From NCBI GenBank assembly GCA_963932145.1, contig OZ010580.1, positions 33,125,667 through 33,189,666 on the forward strand: 64,000 bases of DNA, given 5' to 3'. The notes under the pieces are model-generated. The model did no database searches. It saw only the letters and a list, made by a program, of their open reading frames with translations, and was not told the origin of the DNA. Source of the stretch: Acanthosepion lycidas (lineage: Eukaryota; Mollusca; Cephalopoda; Sepiida; Sepiidae). Positions within the stretch are counted from its first letter, which is position 1. Every line of letters starts with the position of its first letter. The translations under genes were made by a program, and so were the position numbers. Positions 11,216-21,237 of this stretch are shown piece after piece.

Positions 11216-11690
11216 TTTGTTTATCTATTTAGGTCAAATTATATTGCTTGTTTTTATTTTTGTTTCTTATTTTATTTATTTATTTATTTATTAACGTAGT
11301 AAAAATTACTTATTTAACAGTTTTGTTTTGGTTTGGGAATTTAATTAAAACTATTTGTTCAGTTTTGGGGTTGATTGTTGTAGTTCATTCTAAGTATTAT
11401 TTTGGCGGGAACAGTTTTTAATTGATTATCTTTATTTGGGATTGGTTTGTTTATTTATTTACTTGGATGAATTTAGGTTAATTTATTTTACTTGTATATT
11501 TTCTCTTTTCGGTTTTCGATTTTTAAGTAACATAGTATTTTTTTATGTTTTATTTCTATTTTTTTTTTTTTTTTTTTTTGTTATTTTTGCTTATTAGTAT
11601 ATTTATTTGTTTTTATTTTATTTTTTCCGTTTTTAATTTTTTAGGTTACGTAGTAAAAATTTATTTTCATGTCTGCATATATATATATAT
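11216..11690 (-). mobile_element. Degenerate tandem copies of a GIY-YIG retroelement 3' end
   Basis: About two diverged units are repeated, each with TATTTTGGCGGGA, a TTTA-rich stretch, TTTTCGGTTTTCGATTTTTA and TA(A)CGTAGTAAAAATT. On the minus strand this corresponds to the end of the open frame at 22386-22951 (the FLL... tail) plus an A-rich 3' UTR. Coding is visible only as short fragments. See the array at 21703-22572 for the better copies. Confidence 0.55.
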
Positions 11691-12377
11691 ATGAGTGTGT
11701 GTGTGTTTGTTGGCCATACCACTATTACATTGTCTTGAAGATTGAGTTTTCATTTGAATGATGCATCTAACATCTACAACAGCATGTCTGTCGACATTCA
11801 CAATTTAGGAAAATTCTTGTTTAAAATACATCTATACTTTTTCATGAAAATATTAAGCATAAACTAAAATTTTTGAAGCTATCTATATCAAAAAATTAAA
11901 ACCAACCCTTAATAAAATTATGAATACTGCACAAATGTTTTTAAATATTTACAATAGATAGTTTAAAATATCTAGGTTTTCACTAATAGTTTTAAATAGA
12001 TTTTTTGATATTTAGACATTTCAATAACTTAGTTTCCTTTAACGCTTGCACGTGTCTACATGAGAAAATTTAAAAATTGTATAGTACATAAACATAGCAT
12101 TTTTCACATCACACATGAAAATTTAATTTTCTGTTGAATGCAACAATTTTGTCTTAGAAATGATTAACACAAAAAAATTTTGTCTTAGAAAAAGCAAAAC
12201 CCTGATGACGACATTGTGCTAATGTCAAAAGTACTCAGAATAAAATGAATAAGCATCAACATGGTAATTTTCTTCCTTCTTTTAATAAGGAATCTAAGAA
12301 ACTTGACTGTAATTATGAGAGGATACTATTAAAAGTAAGCAGACAAAACTTGTCTAAATTATTTAATGAGACTTGTC

Positions 12378-12380
<3 letters not shown>
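11691..12380. other. AT-rich non-coding sequence
   Basis: No gene is visible. AATTTTGTCTTAGAAA occurs twice in direct order near 12146-12192. Confidence 0.5.

Positions 12381-12442
<62 letters not shown>
12381..12442. repeat. (AT)31 microsatellite
   Basis: 62 bp of pure AT. Ile/Tyr-repeat open frames overlapping it are artefacts of the repeat. Confidence 0.98.
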
Positions 12443-12445
<3 letters not shown>

Positions 12446-12681
12446 GTGTAACAGCAAAATTGTCCAAATTGTGTTTACACCATAATTGTCCATCTCACAC
12501 AATGTTTAATATTTTAAAAGATCACTAAACTATTTCAGTTTCTTTTTTCCAGGTTTTCAGATAAGACATTTAACCATCTTGACATCATTTGTCATAAGAA
12601 TCACTGAAAAACCCTTTGAGTTATTCTGCTAGAAAGAGAATGGCTTAAAATTGTTTTGTGTCAGCCCCACTGTCTTCCTAA

Positions 12682-13060
12682 ATGAGCAGTGATGAGAGGG
12701 AAAAGATCATTCAGGCCTTCGGTAATGGCACCAACATTCATACTCTGGCTTCCATCTTCAGAGTCCATTCAAGAACCATCATGATAACAGTGAATAAGTT
12801 TAAAAAAGATGGAACAGTAGACAGGAAAAGTGGATCAGGCTGTCACAACAAGAAGAGGCATCATCATTTCAACTTAGAGCTAAAGAGATCAATTAGAAAA
12901 GATCCAACTCAATCCATAAGATGTTTGGCATATGAAAGAATAGTTTCAGCGATGACAGTCTAAAGAGCAGTGAAAACACTTGAAAATGAAATTGTTCATG
13001 AAACATGTGAGTCACCCTGTTACTCTAGGACAGAAAGAAGGTTTTGTTGTTACACTTGCT
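12682..13060 (+). pseudogene. Tc1/mariner-superfamily transposase, N-terminal fragment
   Basis: A 93-codon frame starting MSSDEREKIIQAF contains the paired-type helix-turn-helix pattern of Tc1/mariner transposases: GTNIHTLASIFRVHSRTI, then a KFKKDGTVDRKSGSGCHNK linker and KDPTQSIRCLAYE opening the second helical domain. It stops at TAA (12961-12963), directly after SAMTV and followed by RAVKTLE, which suggests a Gln codon became a stop. A frameshift then gives SHPVTLGQKEGF before similarity fades. The DDE/D domain is absent. I do not know a named family with certainty. Confidence 0.7.
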
Positions 13061-13081
13061 ATATGTATTTATATTTATATA

Positions 13082-13395
13082 CAGTGGAACCTTGGTTCAC
13101 AAATTTAATTTGTTCCTGAAGGCCATTCATAACCTGAAATGTTCATAAACTGAAACTATTTTTCTGATAGGAATCAATGTAGAGAAAAAAAGTCACAGTA
13201 CAATAAAATTGGAAAAGAGAAGCAAGGCACAACACACAAATGTATACAACATGGCGGTTGACTTAGAAATTATTCCATTCATTTTAAATCAGCCCGGCTA
13301 TATTGTTCAAGAATCAAGGCATTTTCATCTCAAATTTTCTGTTCGAAAACCGATTTGTTTGACATATGAGACATACAACAACTGAGGTTCCTCTG
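13082..13395. mobile_element. 314-bp MITE with CAG-GGAACC ends
   Basis: The left end is CAGTGGAACCTTGGTTCACA and the right end, inverted, is CAGAGGAACCTCAGTTGTTG. Both are flanked by TA (13080-13081 and 13396-13397). A sub-terminal ATTTGTT block occurs near both ends. No coding potential. The ends and TA duplication fit a non-autonomous pogo/Tc1-mariner element. Confidence 0.8.
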
Positions 13396-13479
13396 TATTT
13401 TGGACGTTAAAGTGTGTGATAGTTAAGAGTGTGTAAGTAAAGAAACGCTGGTGTGTCTAGGTATATGTTGGATGGTAAC

Positions 13480-13735
13480 ACTAATTCATGTAAGTGTATA
13501 AGTGTATGTGTGTGAGGAATGTCTATAGAGGCCAGCCTCGTATATATTGGTGAAATGTAACGATATGATGCTGAACTGGAGCAATATGTCACAATAATTT
13601 TATATCTGGTTGGATTTTTACATTCTTGTGTATGTGTAAGTGTGTGTGGTGAATGTCTCTGGTCGTCAACTCTGTGTGGGTTGATGAAACACAGCAAGAT
13701 ATTGTAATAATCATGTTTTGGTTGGATTTATCATC
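13480..13735. repeat. Two diverged tandem units (~115-135 bp)
   Basis: Each unit contains TAAGTGT(G)TGTG, then GAATGTCT, a GATGAAA/GGTGAAA block, a CAATA-TGT / AAGATATTGTAATAAT block and TTTTGGTTGGATTT / TCTGGTTGGATTT. Similarity is imperfect but collinear. It may be a fragment of an LTR or another element; nothing else identifies it. Confidence 0.5.
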
Positions 13736-14394
13736 AAAGCATTTATCATGCATATTTTTTAAAAGGATTTGTAAATTTTCATTATTTTATGTATTAAATA
13801 GACATAAGTTAGATTCATGAATAATGGATCTGTAGAAAGGTTGTGATGTGATGTATTGTTTCAAGCTAGTGTTTATAGTTGGTAGTAATAATATAAATAT
13901 ATTTTCAAAATATTTTCTCCGTAAAGAGTTATATTCTTTTTATTTATATAAGAATATACGAATAAATGACGTTTTTTATGGCTTAACAGGCTCGAAAAAC
14001 AAAGCGAGTATAATTAGGAGGGAAGCATTTTTATTGGTCGAGAAATAGGAACACTTTAAAATATTATTTTATTTTTCGATCAGAACTCATGTGTCGGGCA
14101 TATGTGTAAACGACGATAATGGTCATTTTGTGATGGGGCCTTGTCCCGTTCACATCCGGCTCTCACTCTTGAGTATGTTAGTTTATTTGCCTGCAAATCA
14201 GCCGAGATATGTCTTATTTTATTTTATAACAGTACAATGACTATGGCTATCCAATTTAAAAGAAGACCTATGATTATACCATCTTGAATGTACTTTTTGT
14301 GCATCCTACATAGTCTTTGTCCTGCCTTCTGAAACTAGCAGTATTACAGTCACCATCTAATGGATACTTGCTTTTATCACTGTAACTGCAGGAG
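13736..14394. other. Non-coding block with unusually many CpG sites
   Basis: Between about 13920 and 14210 CpG is noticeably more frequent than in the rest of the window (GGTCGAG, TTTTCGATC, GTCGGGC, AAACGACGA, CATCCGGC). No open frame or known element was recognised. It could be the LTR or UTR of a younger element. Confidence 0.35.
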
Positions 14395-14648
14395 CTGATG
14401 TCAGAGTTTCTTTTCTTGCACTTCCCATCTGTGGAACTCCCTTCTGTTTCCTTGCTTCCCTGATAATTACAATGTTAAAAAATTTAAATGCAATTTCAAT
14501 CGCCATCTATTTTCTTCAACCACATTCAGTTTTTATCCTTTCATCCCTCCCCGTTATATCCAGTCTTTTTCTCCCACTTTTGCTCTCTGTAACCCTTTGT
14601 ATACCAGTGGCATTCCCACCTTGCTTGGGGTGAAATGATAAAAAAAAT
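14395..14648 (+). mobile_element. jockey/CR1-like 3'-end copy
   Basis: Only the final part survives: TCTTTTCTTGCACTTCCC, GGAACTCCCTTCTG, AATTTAAATGCAATTTCAAT and the terminal TTGGGGTGAAATGATAAAAA. It is followed after a few bases by a 44-bp (AT)n tract, the same arrangement as at 52.7 kb. Confidence 0.8.
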
Positions 14649-14654
14649 CTAAAG

Positions 14655-14656
<2 letters not shown>

Positions 14657-14700
<44 letters not shown>
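14657..14700. repeat. (AT)22 microsatellite
   Basis: 44 bp of pure AT between the jockey/CR1 3' end and the Pao element. Confidence 0.98.
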
Positions 14701-14703
<3 letters not shown>

Positions 14704-14748
14704 GAAGAAAAGGAAAGAGGAAGAGAGAGGGGGTTACTTACGGACAGG

Positions 14749-16320
14749 TTGCTTCAGCCTCAGCAGAATTGTGTCCAGCTAAACTGGAACCAAATGACCC
14801 GTTACGGCCTGAAGACTCTCTTCAAATATGTGGATTCTGCACATAATCCGGCCGACCTGATCACGAGGGGAATGACGTTGAGGAAGTCTCGTTCCAACTT
14901 CCAATTTTGGTGTTCTGGTCCTTCCTGGTTGTGTGAGGGGATCATCCAGTGGCCAACACAGGATTTGCTTTGTTTAAGCGAGACATGCCAACAGATGGCC
15001 CGTACTTCAGTGAACTGTTCTATGGTTCTTGACCAAGAATACCTCTCCGTCATACCCTTTCACAGGTTCTCAACATTTTCTGGGTTACTGAGAGTTACCT
15101 CACTGGTGTTCAAGTTCATAGACATTCGGCTAGGATTGGAATGGGATTACAGATCTAAGGCAGCCATTTACCTGATGAGAGTTCTCCAAGGACATGAATT
15201 CCCTTCAGAGGTTGAGTATTTAATGAAGCCGGCAGGAAGATCTGAACCCGTTAGAGTTCGTACCCTGGATCTTTTTTTGGACTCGGGTGGGTTAATCAGA
15301 TCAAGAGGAAGAATCGACCGATCTTCATATCTTACCTATGAAATTAAGAACCCTATCCTGATAGGGAAACACCACCCTGTGACCAGACTTATTATTTTGG
15401 ATTGTCATATAAAGTGTTGTCATCTTGGAACTGGATCTACTTTGGCTAAGTTGAGGCGGAGCGGCTACTGGGTCCCTCAAGGAAGACAGGCTGTCAACAA
15501 GGTTCTGAGGTCATGTGCCAGATGAAAACGATACAATTTGCGACCAGTACTGCCAAGTACTGCGGCCAGCTTACCAACTCATCGAGTCGAATTTGAGGTC
15601 CCTTACCAGCATACAGGCATCGATTTCACCGGCCATTTCTGGGTGAATGATGGTAAGCAGGACAAGAAGATGTACTTGCTCTTGTTCACGTGCTTGAATA
15701 TCAGAGCAATACATATTGAGTTGGTTCCAGACATGAGTGTGCTATTCTTTTTTCAAGCCCTGGTTCGCTTCACCAACCAAAATGGAGTTCCGGAAGTAAT
15801 CTATAGTGACGATGCTAAGACCTTTCTGGGAAGCGGAAGACCTTTTAGTCACCTGTCTTCCAGGAGTATAAAAGCAATTATGGTTCTTGCGGGTTAAAAC
15901 TAAAAACCATCCCTCTGTTTTCACCTTGGTATGGGGGAACATGGGAGCGTTGCATTAAAACGGTGAAGGATTGCCTTTTTAAGATTCTTGGCAGAAGTAA
16001 ACTGGATTATTTTACCCTTCTGACAGTGGTCTCTGATATCCAGAGATCGGTCAACAACCGACCTCTGACCTATCAGGTGTCTGCTGATAACAATGCTGCG
16101 GCTATCACACCCAACATGTTACTTAGGCCCAACAAGAGTCCGGGGCTGTTGTTGCGATTGAACAGAAATGACATCGCTTCTGCAGTACCAGCCAGTAGAA
16201 AAAGGCTCGTGGAAGCAATGGACCTCAGGAACCAGTATTTATTAAGGTTCCATGAGTCCTGGTACAAGGAATACCTTCTGGAGCTGGGAAGAAGGATCCC
16301 AGGATGAACACGGTTGCGGA
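14749..16320 (+). pseudogene. Pao-type pol remnant: RNase H tail and integrase
   Basis: The first frame (14749-15525) has the Pao hallmark NPADLITRG (residues 33-41) and WLCEGIIQWP, then a conserved linker. It ends in the integrase zinc finger: HIKCCH gives His-x4-His, and CAR followed by TGA at 15523-15525 puts a stop exactly where the second zinc-binding Cys should be. The same frame resumes at 15538 with the integrase core: GIDFTG (first Asp, 15622-15624) and YSDDAKTF (second Asp, 15808-15810). After a frameshift near 15850 the third residue is in GGTWERCIKTVK (Glu, 15945-15947), leading to NNRPLTY and a DUF5641-like tail. All three catalytic positions of the DDE triad are present, but the protein is broken. 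Confidence 0.9.
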
Positions 16321-16391
16321 CAGAGAACCGGCTTCAGAAAGATGATGTGGTCCTGATTAAGAGTCCTCTGAAACCATGACCATTTTGGGTC

Positions 16392-16800
16392 TTGGGAACA
16401 ATTACAGAGCTCATCCCTGGTGATGATGGTGTGGTCAGGTCAGCTCATGTCCGAAAGGGGGGCGGTCTTGAAGAGGTACACTCTTTGAAACACCTCTACC
16501 CACTGGAACTTTCCCTGACAGCTAACCGTTCTGCTGAGTTACCAACTAGTGGTCCTGTGTCACCCCCTGGGAATGCTTCTATTGCAGAGAGGGACGAGGA
16601 TCCATCATGTTCTGCTGCCAATGATGAGGAGCATGTCTGGTTGCGTCCTGTGTGCAACTCTCCTCAGGGAAATCTGGACATGATTGGGTGTGATTCTTGT
16701 GATGAATGGTTCCATTTTTGATGTGTTGGCATTGACAAGGAATCCGCCGAAAAGTGTGTGACGACGCAGGGGTAGACCAAGTCTGCTTCCCGCCTAATTG
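16392..16800 (+). pseudogene. Pao pol C-terminus with PHD-like zinc finger
   Basis: The frame opens with LGTITELIPGDDGVVRSAHV and LEEVHSLKHLYPLE, the usual end of Pao polyproteins. A ~60-residue acidic linker leads to a PHD-type pattern: VCNSPQG, DMIGCDSCDEWFHF, an in-frame TGA at 16719-16721, then CVGIDKESAEKCV. The MIGCDxCDEWFH core matches the histone-tail-binding PHD fold. The expected first Cys of the CxC pair reads Pro here, and the final Cys pair is not clear, so this copy is unlikely to fold properly. In an intact relative the finger could direct integration to particular chromatin; that is inference. Confidence 0.8.
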
Positions 16801-16852
16801 GCAATCAGTTAGCCATTTAGAAATAAGAACTCGACTGTCTGGGGAGGAACAT

Positions 16853-17143
16853 TGTTGCCCCGTTTTTTTTCTTAGTTTTTTTTTTTTTTCTCTCTTTCTT
16901 TTCTTCACTTCTTTTTTTTTTGTGTTTTTGCTGTCGGGAATGTGTTAAGAAAAGGAAAGAGGAAGAGAGACTGGTTATTTGTCGTGCTGAAGGTACTTCT
17001 TTTTCTTCTCTGTTACTAGACCTCGTTGGAGCGGGTCGCAAGAGGAGGACTCCTTTTGCAACCCTTACCAGGCTGTCGCTGCTCTCTTCTGGGTTTTCCC
17101 CACTTTTACTGCGTCAAATGTTTTTTTTGTTTTTTTTTCGACA
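16853..17143 (+). repeat. BEL/Pao 3' LTR
   Basis: A purine-rich GGGGAGGAAC precedes TGTTGCCCCG. The proposed LTR ends CGACA, so its edges are TGTTG and the near-inverted CGACA, with the canonical TG...CA. At 291 bp it is in the usual Pao range. It includes T-rich runs and a GC-richer middle. No full 5' LTR is present to confirm the borders, so they are inferred from the polypurine tract and end motif. Confidence 0.7.
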
Positions 17144-17217
17144 ATATATATATATATATATTACGAAATGGAGTAAGTCTGACAATTATTTAATATATTT
17201 TCTGTTCATATATAAAT

Positions 17218-17255
<38 letters not shown>

Positions 17256-17279
17256 ATATGCACACACACTCACAATTTG

Positions 17280-17315
<36 letters not shown>
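17144..17315. repeat. Microsatellite cluster (TA)n, (TG)n, (TA)n
   Basis: Short AT tract at 17144-17161, a (TG)n tract at 17222-17252 and (TA)n at 17284-17315. Cys/Val- and Ile/Tyr-repeat frames across them are artefacts. Confidence 0.95.
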
Positions 17316-17322
<7 letters not shown>

Positions 17323-17499
17323 TGACTTTTTCACTGTATGTAATTTTAGTCAAATTCCCAGCAACCTGCCATATTCAACCGGCAGTCAAGCAAAACAAGA
17401 AATAAAAAGCAAGGATGAAATTTCTAAATTTAAATGAAAAAACCTTAACTAAATATGTTACAAGAAAAGAAGGAAGATTATATTACATCAATTTTTTTC

Positions 17500-17960
17500 A
17501 AGTGGTGAATGCTTGCATATCTAGAAAGTCAGCCTTGAAAATCATAGCTTTTATCTAGGCTCGAACTTTGACCTCTTGTACCAAAGAAGAAACATGTAAC
17601 TCATTCAAGCAATCCACACAAGACTACAGTTTATTTTTAACAGAAAACAAAGTCAATTCAAGATCTTATTGCTAGTAGATATTACCATATCTGATGGCAG
17701 AAAAGAGCTTCTCTTCCATTTCAGCAGGGAATATGAAGAAAAAATATGTTTGATGGCACATCAGCTATTGCTGGAATTTCATCCATGTTCCTTATTTGGC
17801 CCAGTTTAAAACAAGTTTCTTTTTATGCATTTATTACAAATTTATGAATTTCTAATATTTGGGTGAAAAAGTAAAATGTTAGCAAATACAGTAATCTAAA
17901 CCTCATCTGATACAAAGTCACAATCCCAAAACACCCAATGAAGGCTGGATTAATTTGCAA
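17500..17960. repeat. Dispersed ~430-bp repeat, copy 2 (MITE-free)
   Basis: It is collinear with 8935-9445: GAACTTTGACCTCTTGTAC, CAATCCACACAAGACTACAG, GCTAGTAGATATTA, TGATGGCAGAAAAGAGCTTC and the end AATGAAGGCTGGATT. At 17683 the MITE is absent, giving GATATTACCATATC. It also carries TGTTCCTTATTTGGCCCAG, missing in copy 1. It therefore serves as an empty site and an outgroup for copy 1. Confidence 0.8.
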
Positions 17961-18146
17961 AGGTTTGCAAGTCTTGCCTGCTAACAATCACTTAATAGCA
18001 ACTACCTTCAAGAATCTGTTTCATGCTTATTTAGTTATAATTGTTTAAAAATAGAAAAGGCTTTCTAAGCTTAACACATCTACATAAAAGTTTTCCATTC
18101 AATCTAGTGAAATGATCACTAAAAATGTCACGTCCCCAAATTCTAT

Positions 18147-18480
18147 TTTTTTTAATCAAGTTCACCTTAAGCAAGGCAGTAAAGCCACAGAGACAAGCAA
18201 TTACTATTAGAAACAGGAATATTGCTAAGGAGCAAGAACCAAAGAAGAGTAATCAAGAGAACAGATAGCAATTGAGATTGCATTTAAATTTTTGCAGATT
18301 AAAGTTGGCTGGAAAGCATGGAGTTACATTTAGTCAGTTCAACTGTAAATTGGTAAGACCTTGTCATCCATCTAGTATTGTGCTTACATTCAAAGAGATT
18401 ATCCGAACAATTACAATGAAAGTATTTATAGAAAAGGCAAAGGGAAGCAGTGGTGGGAAAGTGACTGAAGCCAAGATCAG
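18147..18480 (-). mobile_element. jockey/CR1-like 3'-end copy
   Basis: Minus strand reading: FYKYF-type C-terminal block, then AATTTAAATGCAATCTCAAT, TGTGGCTTTACTGCCTTGC, TTAAGGTGAACTTGATTAAA. It is the reverse-oriented equivalent of the 14.4-kb copy. Strongly 5'-truncated and non-coding. Confidence 0.75.
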
Positions 18481-18612
18481 GACTAATAATTCTGTACTAC
18501 TTCCTACTATGGGGAAGTAGTACAGAATAGCAGTTTAAAAAGTGTACTGCACTAATCTTCAAATTACGATATAAGAATTTCATAAATTTGTAATAAATGC
18601 AGGAAAAGAAAT

Positions 18613-18669
18613 TTATTTTGAACTCCTTAATTTATTTTGGAGTCCTTAATTTATTTTGGACTCCTTAAT
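18613..18669 (+). repeat. 3 x 19-bp tandem repeat
   Basis: Three adjacent units of the type TTATTTTGGACTCCTTAAT with one to three substitutions (18613-18631, 18632-18650, 18651-18669). Confidence 0.9.
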
Positions 18670-18786
18670 TCCCATCACCAAAAAAAACAGGATTTTGAAA
18701 CCAGCTTTCAAAATCATTTTTTTTTTTTTTTAATCAGGACTCAAAATACAACTACGAAACTACATCAGCCACTGTGAAGGTTGAAT

Positions 18787-18858
18787 ACTTTCATACTATG
18801 TTAAACTTTCATACTATGTTAAACTTTCATACTATGTTAAACTTTCATACTATGTTAA
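18787..18858 (+). repeat. 4 x 18-bp tandem repeat
   Basis: Four identical units of ACTTTCATACTATGTTAA. The identity suggests recent expansion; length may vary between individuals. Confidence 0.95.
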
Positions 18859-18859
18859 A

Positions 18860-19224
18860 ATGTCATAATTTACTTTGAAAATGTGATGCCAGGAATCTAA
18901 ACATTGTAAGCAATAGAGCAGTGAAAGATCTGAACATACTGTATGTTCTAGTAGTAAAATGTCATGCTATGGAGCAGTGGTTAGTAAGCAAGTTATTTCT
19001 GCATATTAGTTTCCTCATATTTGTGGTATTGTAATGTAGTCAACTAAACTTAGTAAATACTAATAAGTACTGCCACTGAACGCAAAACAAAAAATGTTAT
19101 AGTTGGAAAATGCAGAGACAGAATTTTTTTTATTAACTGATGACAATTTTAGATTATGACTTAACATTTTTTCTTCTTTATATGAAAAAGAAAAAGATAT
19201 TAATCACTTATGACAAGAAGGTTT
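18860..19224. other. AT-rich non-coding sequence
   Basis: Nothing recognised. Confidence 0.5.
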
Positions 19225-19430
19225 ACATTACTGAAATACAAGTAGAATTTAATTCTGCTAAATCGTTAAATAGTCCTACTATTTAGCCCATAGCTGGAGG
19301 GAGGAGAGGGATTCATACTTTTCTCAAGGGTATGTGCATGTAAGTCAGTTTGATTGGAATTTGAACTAAGTTCTCTGATTTCTCATTCTGAACTGCTATT
19401 CATTACACCACCTCCACATCCTAACATTAC
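19225..19430 (-). mobile_element. tRNA-derived SINE copy
   Basis: Minus strand: A-box-like GGTGGTGTAATGAATAGC, B-box-like GTTCAAATTCCAATC about 40 bases on, then GGTATGAATCC-type body and AGCTATGGGCTAAATAGTAG. The polymerase III box order and spacing support a tRNA origin. The 3' tail is missing or diverged. Confidence 0.75.
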
Positions 19431-19525
19431 TCAAATTAATTTGCAAAATTTATTTTAGTTAAGATATAAAAGAATTAATTTTTTAAACCTATGTAAGTGA
19501 ATATTATTTCTTGATTTCTGCATTA

Positions 19526-19528
<3 letters not shown>

Positions 19529-19560
<32 letters not shown>
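19529..19560. repeat. (AT)16 microsatellite
   Basis: Pure AT directly before a hairpin MITE of family H. A companion (TA)20 tract at 19889-19928 closes the other side. Confidence 0.95.
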
Positions 19561-19563
<3 letters not shown>

Positions 19564-19882
19564 AAAAATATAATTTTAAGGTATGATATATTTATGGGTA
19601 AAATTGCTCAATATCAAGAATAAAACATGTAAATATACCATATAAAATGGATGCTGAGGTCAGCACCAAACAATGACAATCTGTTTCATGCTTGAACACA
19701 ATCTTCAGACCATGTGTGTTGTGTTTTGACTTGAATATTTAAATATGTTGGTCAATGCTGCATTATAGGTAATAAGGTCTATTGTGTTATCCTAACCATG
19801 TTGGCTAGGCAGTAATAGTTATGCTATAGACACTATTACCCATAATGCAACAACTGACCAAACTGTGTCTACTTTTATACCT

Positions 19883-19885
<3 letters not shown>
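19561..19885. mobile_element. Hairpin MITE family H with an internal stem-loop
   Basis: The family leader (ATAATTTTAAGGTATGATAT, GCTCAATATCAAG) and end block (GGATGCTGAGGTCAGCACC, ACAATCTGTTTCATGCTTG) are at the left. Inside, 19752-19862 forms a stem: GGTCAATGCTGCATTATAGG pairs with the inverted CCCATAATGCAACAACTGACC region across a ~45-bp loop. The right end is GTGTCTACTTTTATACC. No coding sequence. (TA)n on both sides fits insertion into TA. Confidence 0.7.
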
Positions 19886-19932
<47 letters not shown>

Positions 19933-19934
<2 letters not shown>

Positions 19935-20757
19935 GTGGGGGAAAATAAATATTCATACACTTGAAAAATTGTATTTTTATAAATGTAAAATCCTTAAATA
20001 AAACAAATTTTGGCACATTTTATGTATAAAGACACATACTACTAAAAAATGATAATAAACTTAATTCTTATTCTAACAGAAATTAATGCATTTTTTTAAT
20101 TCTAACTGGTGAAAAAAGTATTCATACAAATCAATTATTAGAATAAAATAATCAATTAATTATGAAAAAAGTATATTCTAGAATGTTCTAGTAATGTCAT
20201 CAGTAATTATAGTTAACGCTATTAGCCATTATCAGAGCATTCTGCAATTTCTTGTCTTACAAGAAGGTTCGAATAATGCCTAAAGGTAAAGAATTGACTA
20301 TTTCAAAAAAACAACACATTTTGTCTCTTTGGAAAGATGGGAACAGTTACAGAATGATTTCTAACAACCTGAATATTCCGTTTACTACAATTGCTTTGTT
20401 CATTGCAATGTTTAAAACTCGTAACAGCGTCGAAAACCAAAGACAAACAGGTGCTCTGAGGAAGATTTCTCTAAGATCGCCAGGATATTAGAACGCCAGA
20501 TTCAACAAAATCCACAGGTTACCCAAGAAGAGCTGCAGAAACATCTGCGTGCATTAGGGATTAAAGTAACCAAGCAGACAATAAGTAATGAACTACACAA
20601 AATCAGTCTGAAATCACGCATCACAAGGAAGACTCCACTCCTCTTGAAACGACACAGAGATGCTTGACTAAAATTCGTTAGAGAGCATAAGGATAAAGAA
20701 TATTCATTTTGGGAAAAAGTACTATGGACAGATGAAACTAAATGAGCCACTGACCCA
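19933..20757 (+). mobile_element. Tc1-like transposon, left half
   Basis: The left inverted terminal end is CAGTGGGGGAAAATAAATAT followed by a sub-terminal GTATTCATACAAAT repeat. It holds the 5' UTR and the first part of a transposase, and breaks off just after the first catalytic Asp. The right half is lost. The same end sequence starts the element at 21247, which belongs to the same family but in the opposite sense. Confidence 0.85.
20276..20755 (+). pseudogene. Tc1 transposase N-terminal half
   Basis: The ATG at 20276 (MPKGKELTISKK) matches the typical Tc1 start, and no better Met lies upstream in frame. SLWKDGNSYRMISNNLNIPF is the first paired-like helix-turn-helix; RQTGALRK is the linker. 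A frameshift near 20460 moves the second domain to another frame: ILERQIQQNPQVTQEELQKH and LGIKVTKQTISNELHK, then KRHRDA, a stop, and LKFVREHKDKEYSFWEKVLW. TDETK at about 20726-20740 carries the first Asp of the DD34E triad. The remaining catalytic residues are gone. Confidence 0.85.
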
Positions 20758-20973
20758 TATATATAGATAGTCAATAAAAAATCCAACACTCACGGTCTGA
20801 CAATTGCACCTATTATGAAACAGCCTGTTACTTTTGAGTGTTGACTTCAATGTTCACTTTTACATTTATATATATTTTGACATTTATATATATTTCTTTA
20901 TATATGCATATATATATATATATATATAATTATTTATTTAAAAATTATAACATAAATATGTTATAAAATCACT

Positions 20974-21034
<61 letters not shown>

Positions 21035-21175
21035 AATTACAATTAATGAGATCCAAACAAATTACCTCATAGAGATGATCATTTCATCCATGGGAAAGTA
21101 GTTTTTACCCTGGACTTGTCAATGCAAAAACATTTACTAAAATTAATAAACCATTTCTTCACAGAAAATTTGAAA

Positions 21176-21237
<62 letters not shown>

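Larger units (their letters stand above)
14702..17143 (+). mobile_element. BEL/Pao LTR retrotransposon, 5'-truncated
   Basis: It contains the end of the RNase H region, integrase, a C-terminal PHD-like finger and a 3' LTR. Gag, protease, most of the RT and a proper 5' LTR are missing. The left margin (14704-14728) carries AGAAAAGGAAAGAGGAAGAG, which recurs inside the 3' LTR at 16948-16967, so a scrap of LTR-like sequence marks the left edge. GC content and codon quality are clearly higher than the surroundings, consistent with a younger insertion, but it is still interrupted by stops and frameshifts. Confidence 0.85.

Noticed and set aside
12245..12451. 68-codon frame ending in an Ile/Tyr repeat
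   Set aside because: The Ile-Tyr run is only the translation of (AT)n, and the rest has no motif. The same applies to frames over 21079-21276, 22847-23090, 23060-23275 and 44218-44460.
16579..17041. Lys/Arg-rich minus-strand frames over the Pao 3' end
   Set aside because: They are antisense shadows of the PHD-coding region and of T-rich LTR runs.
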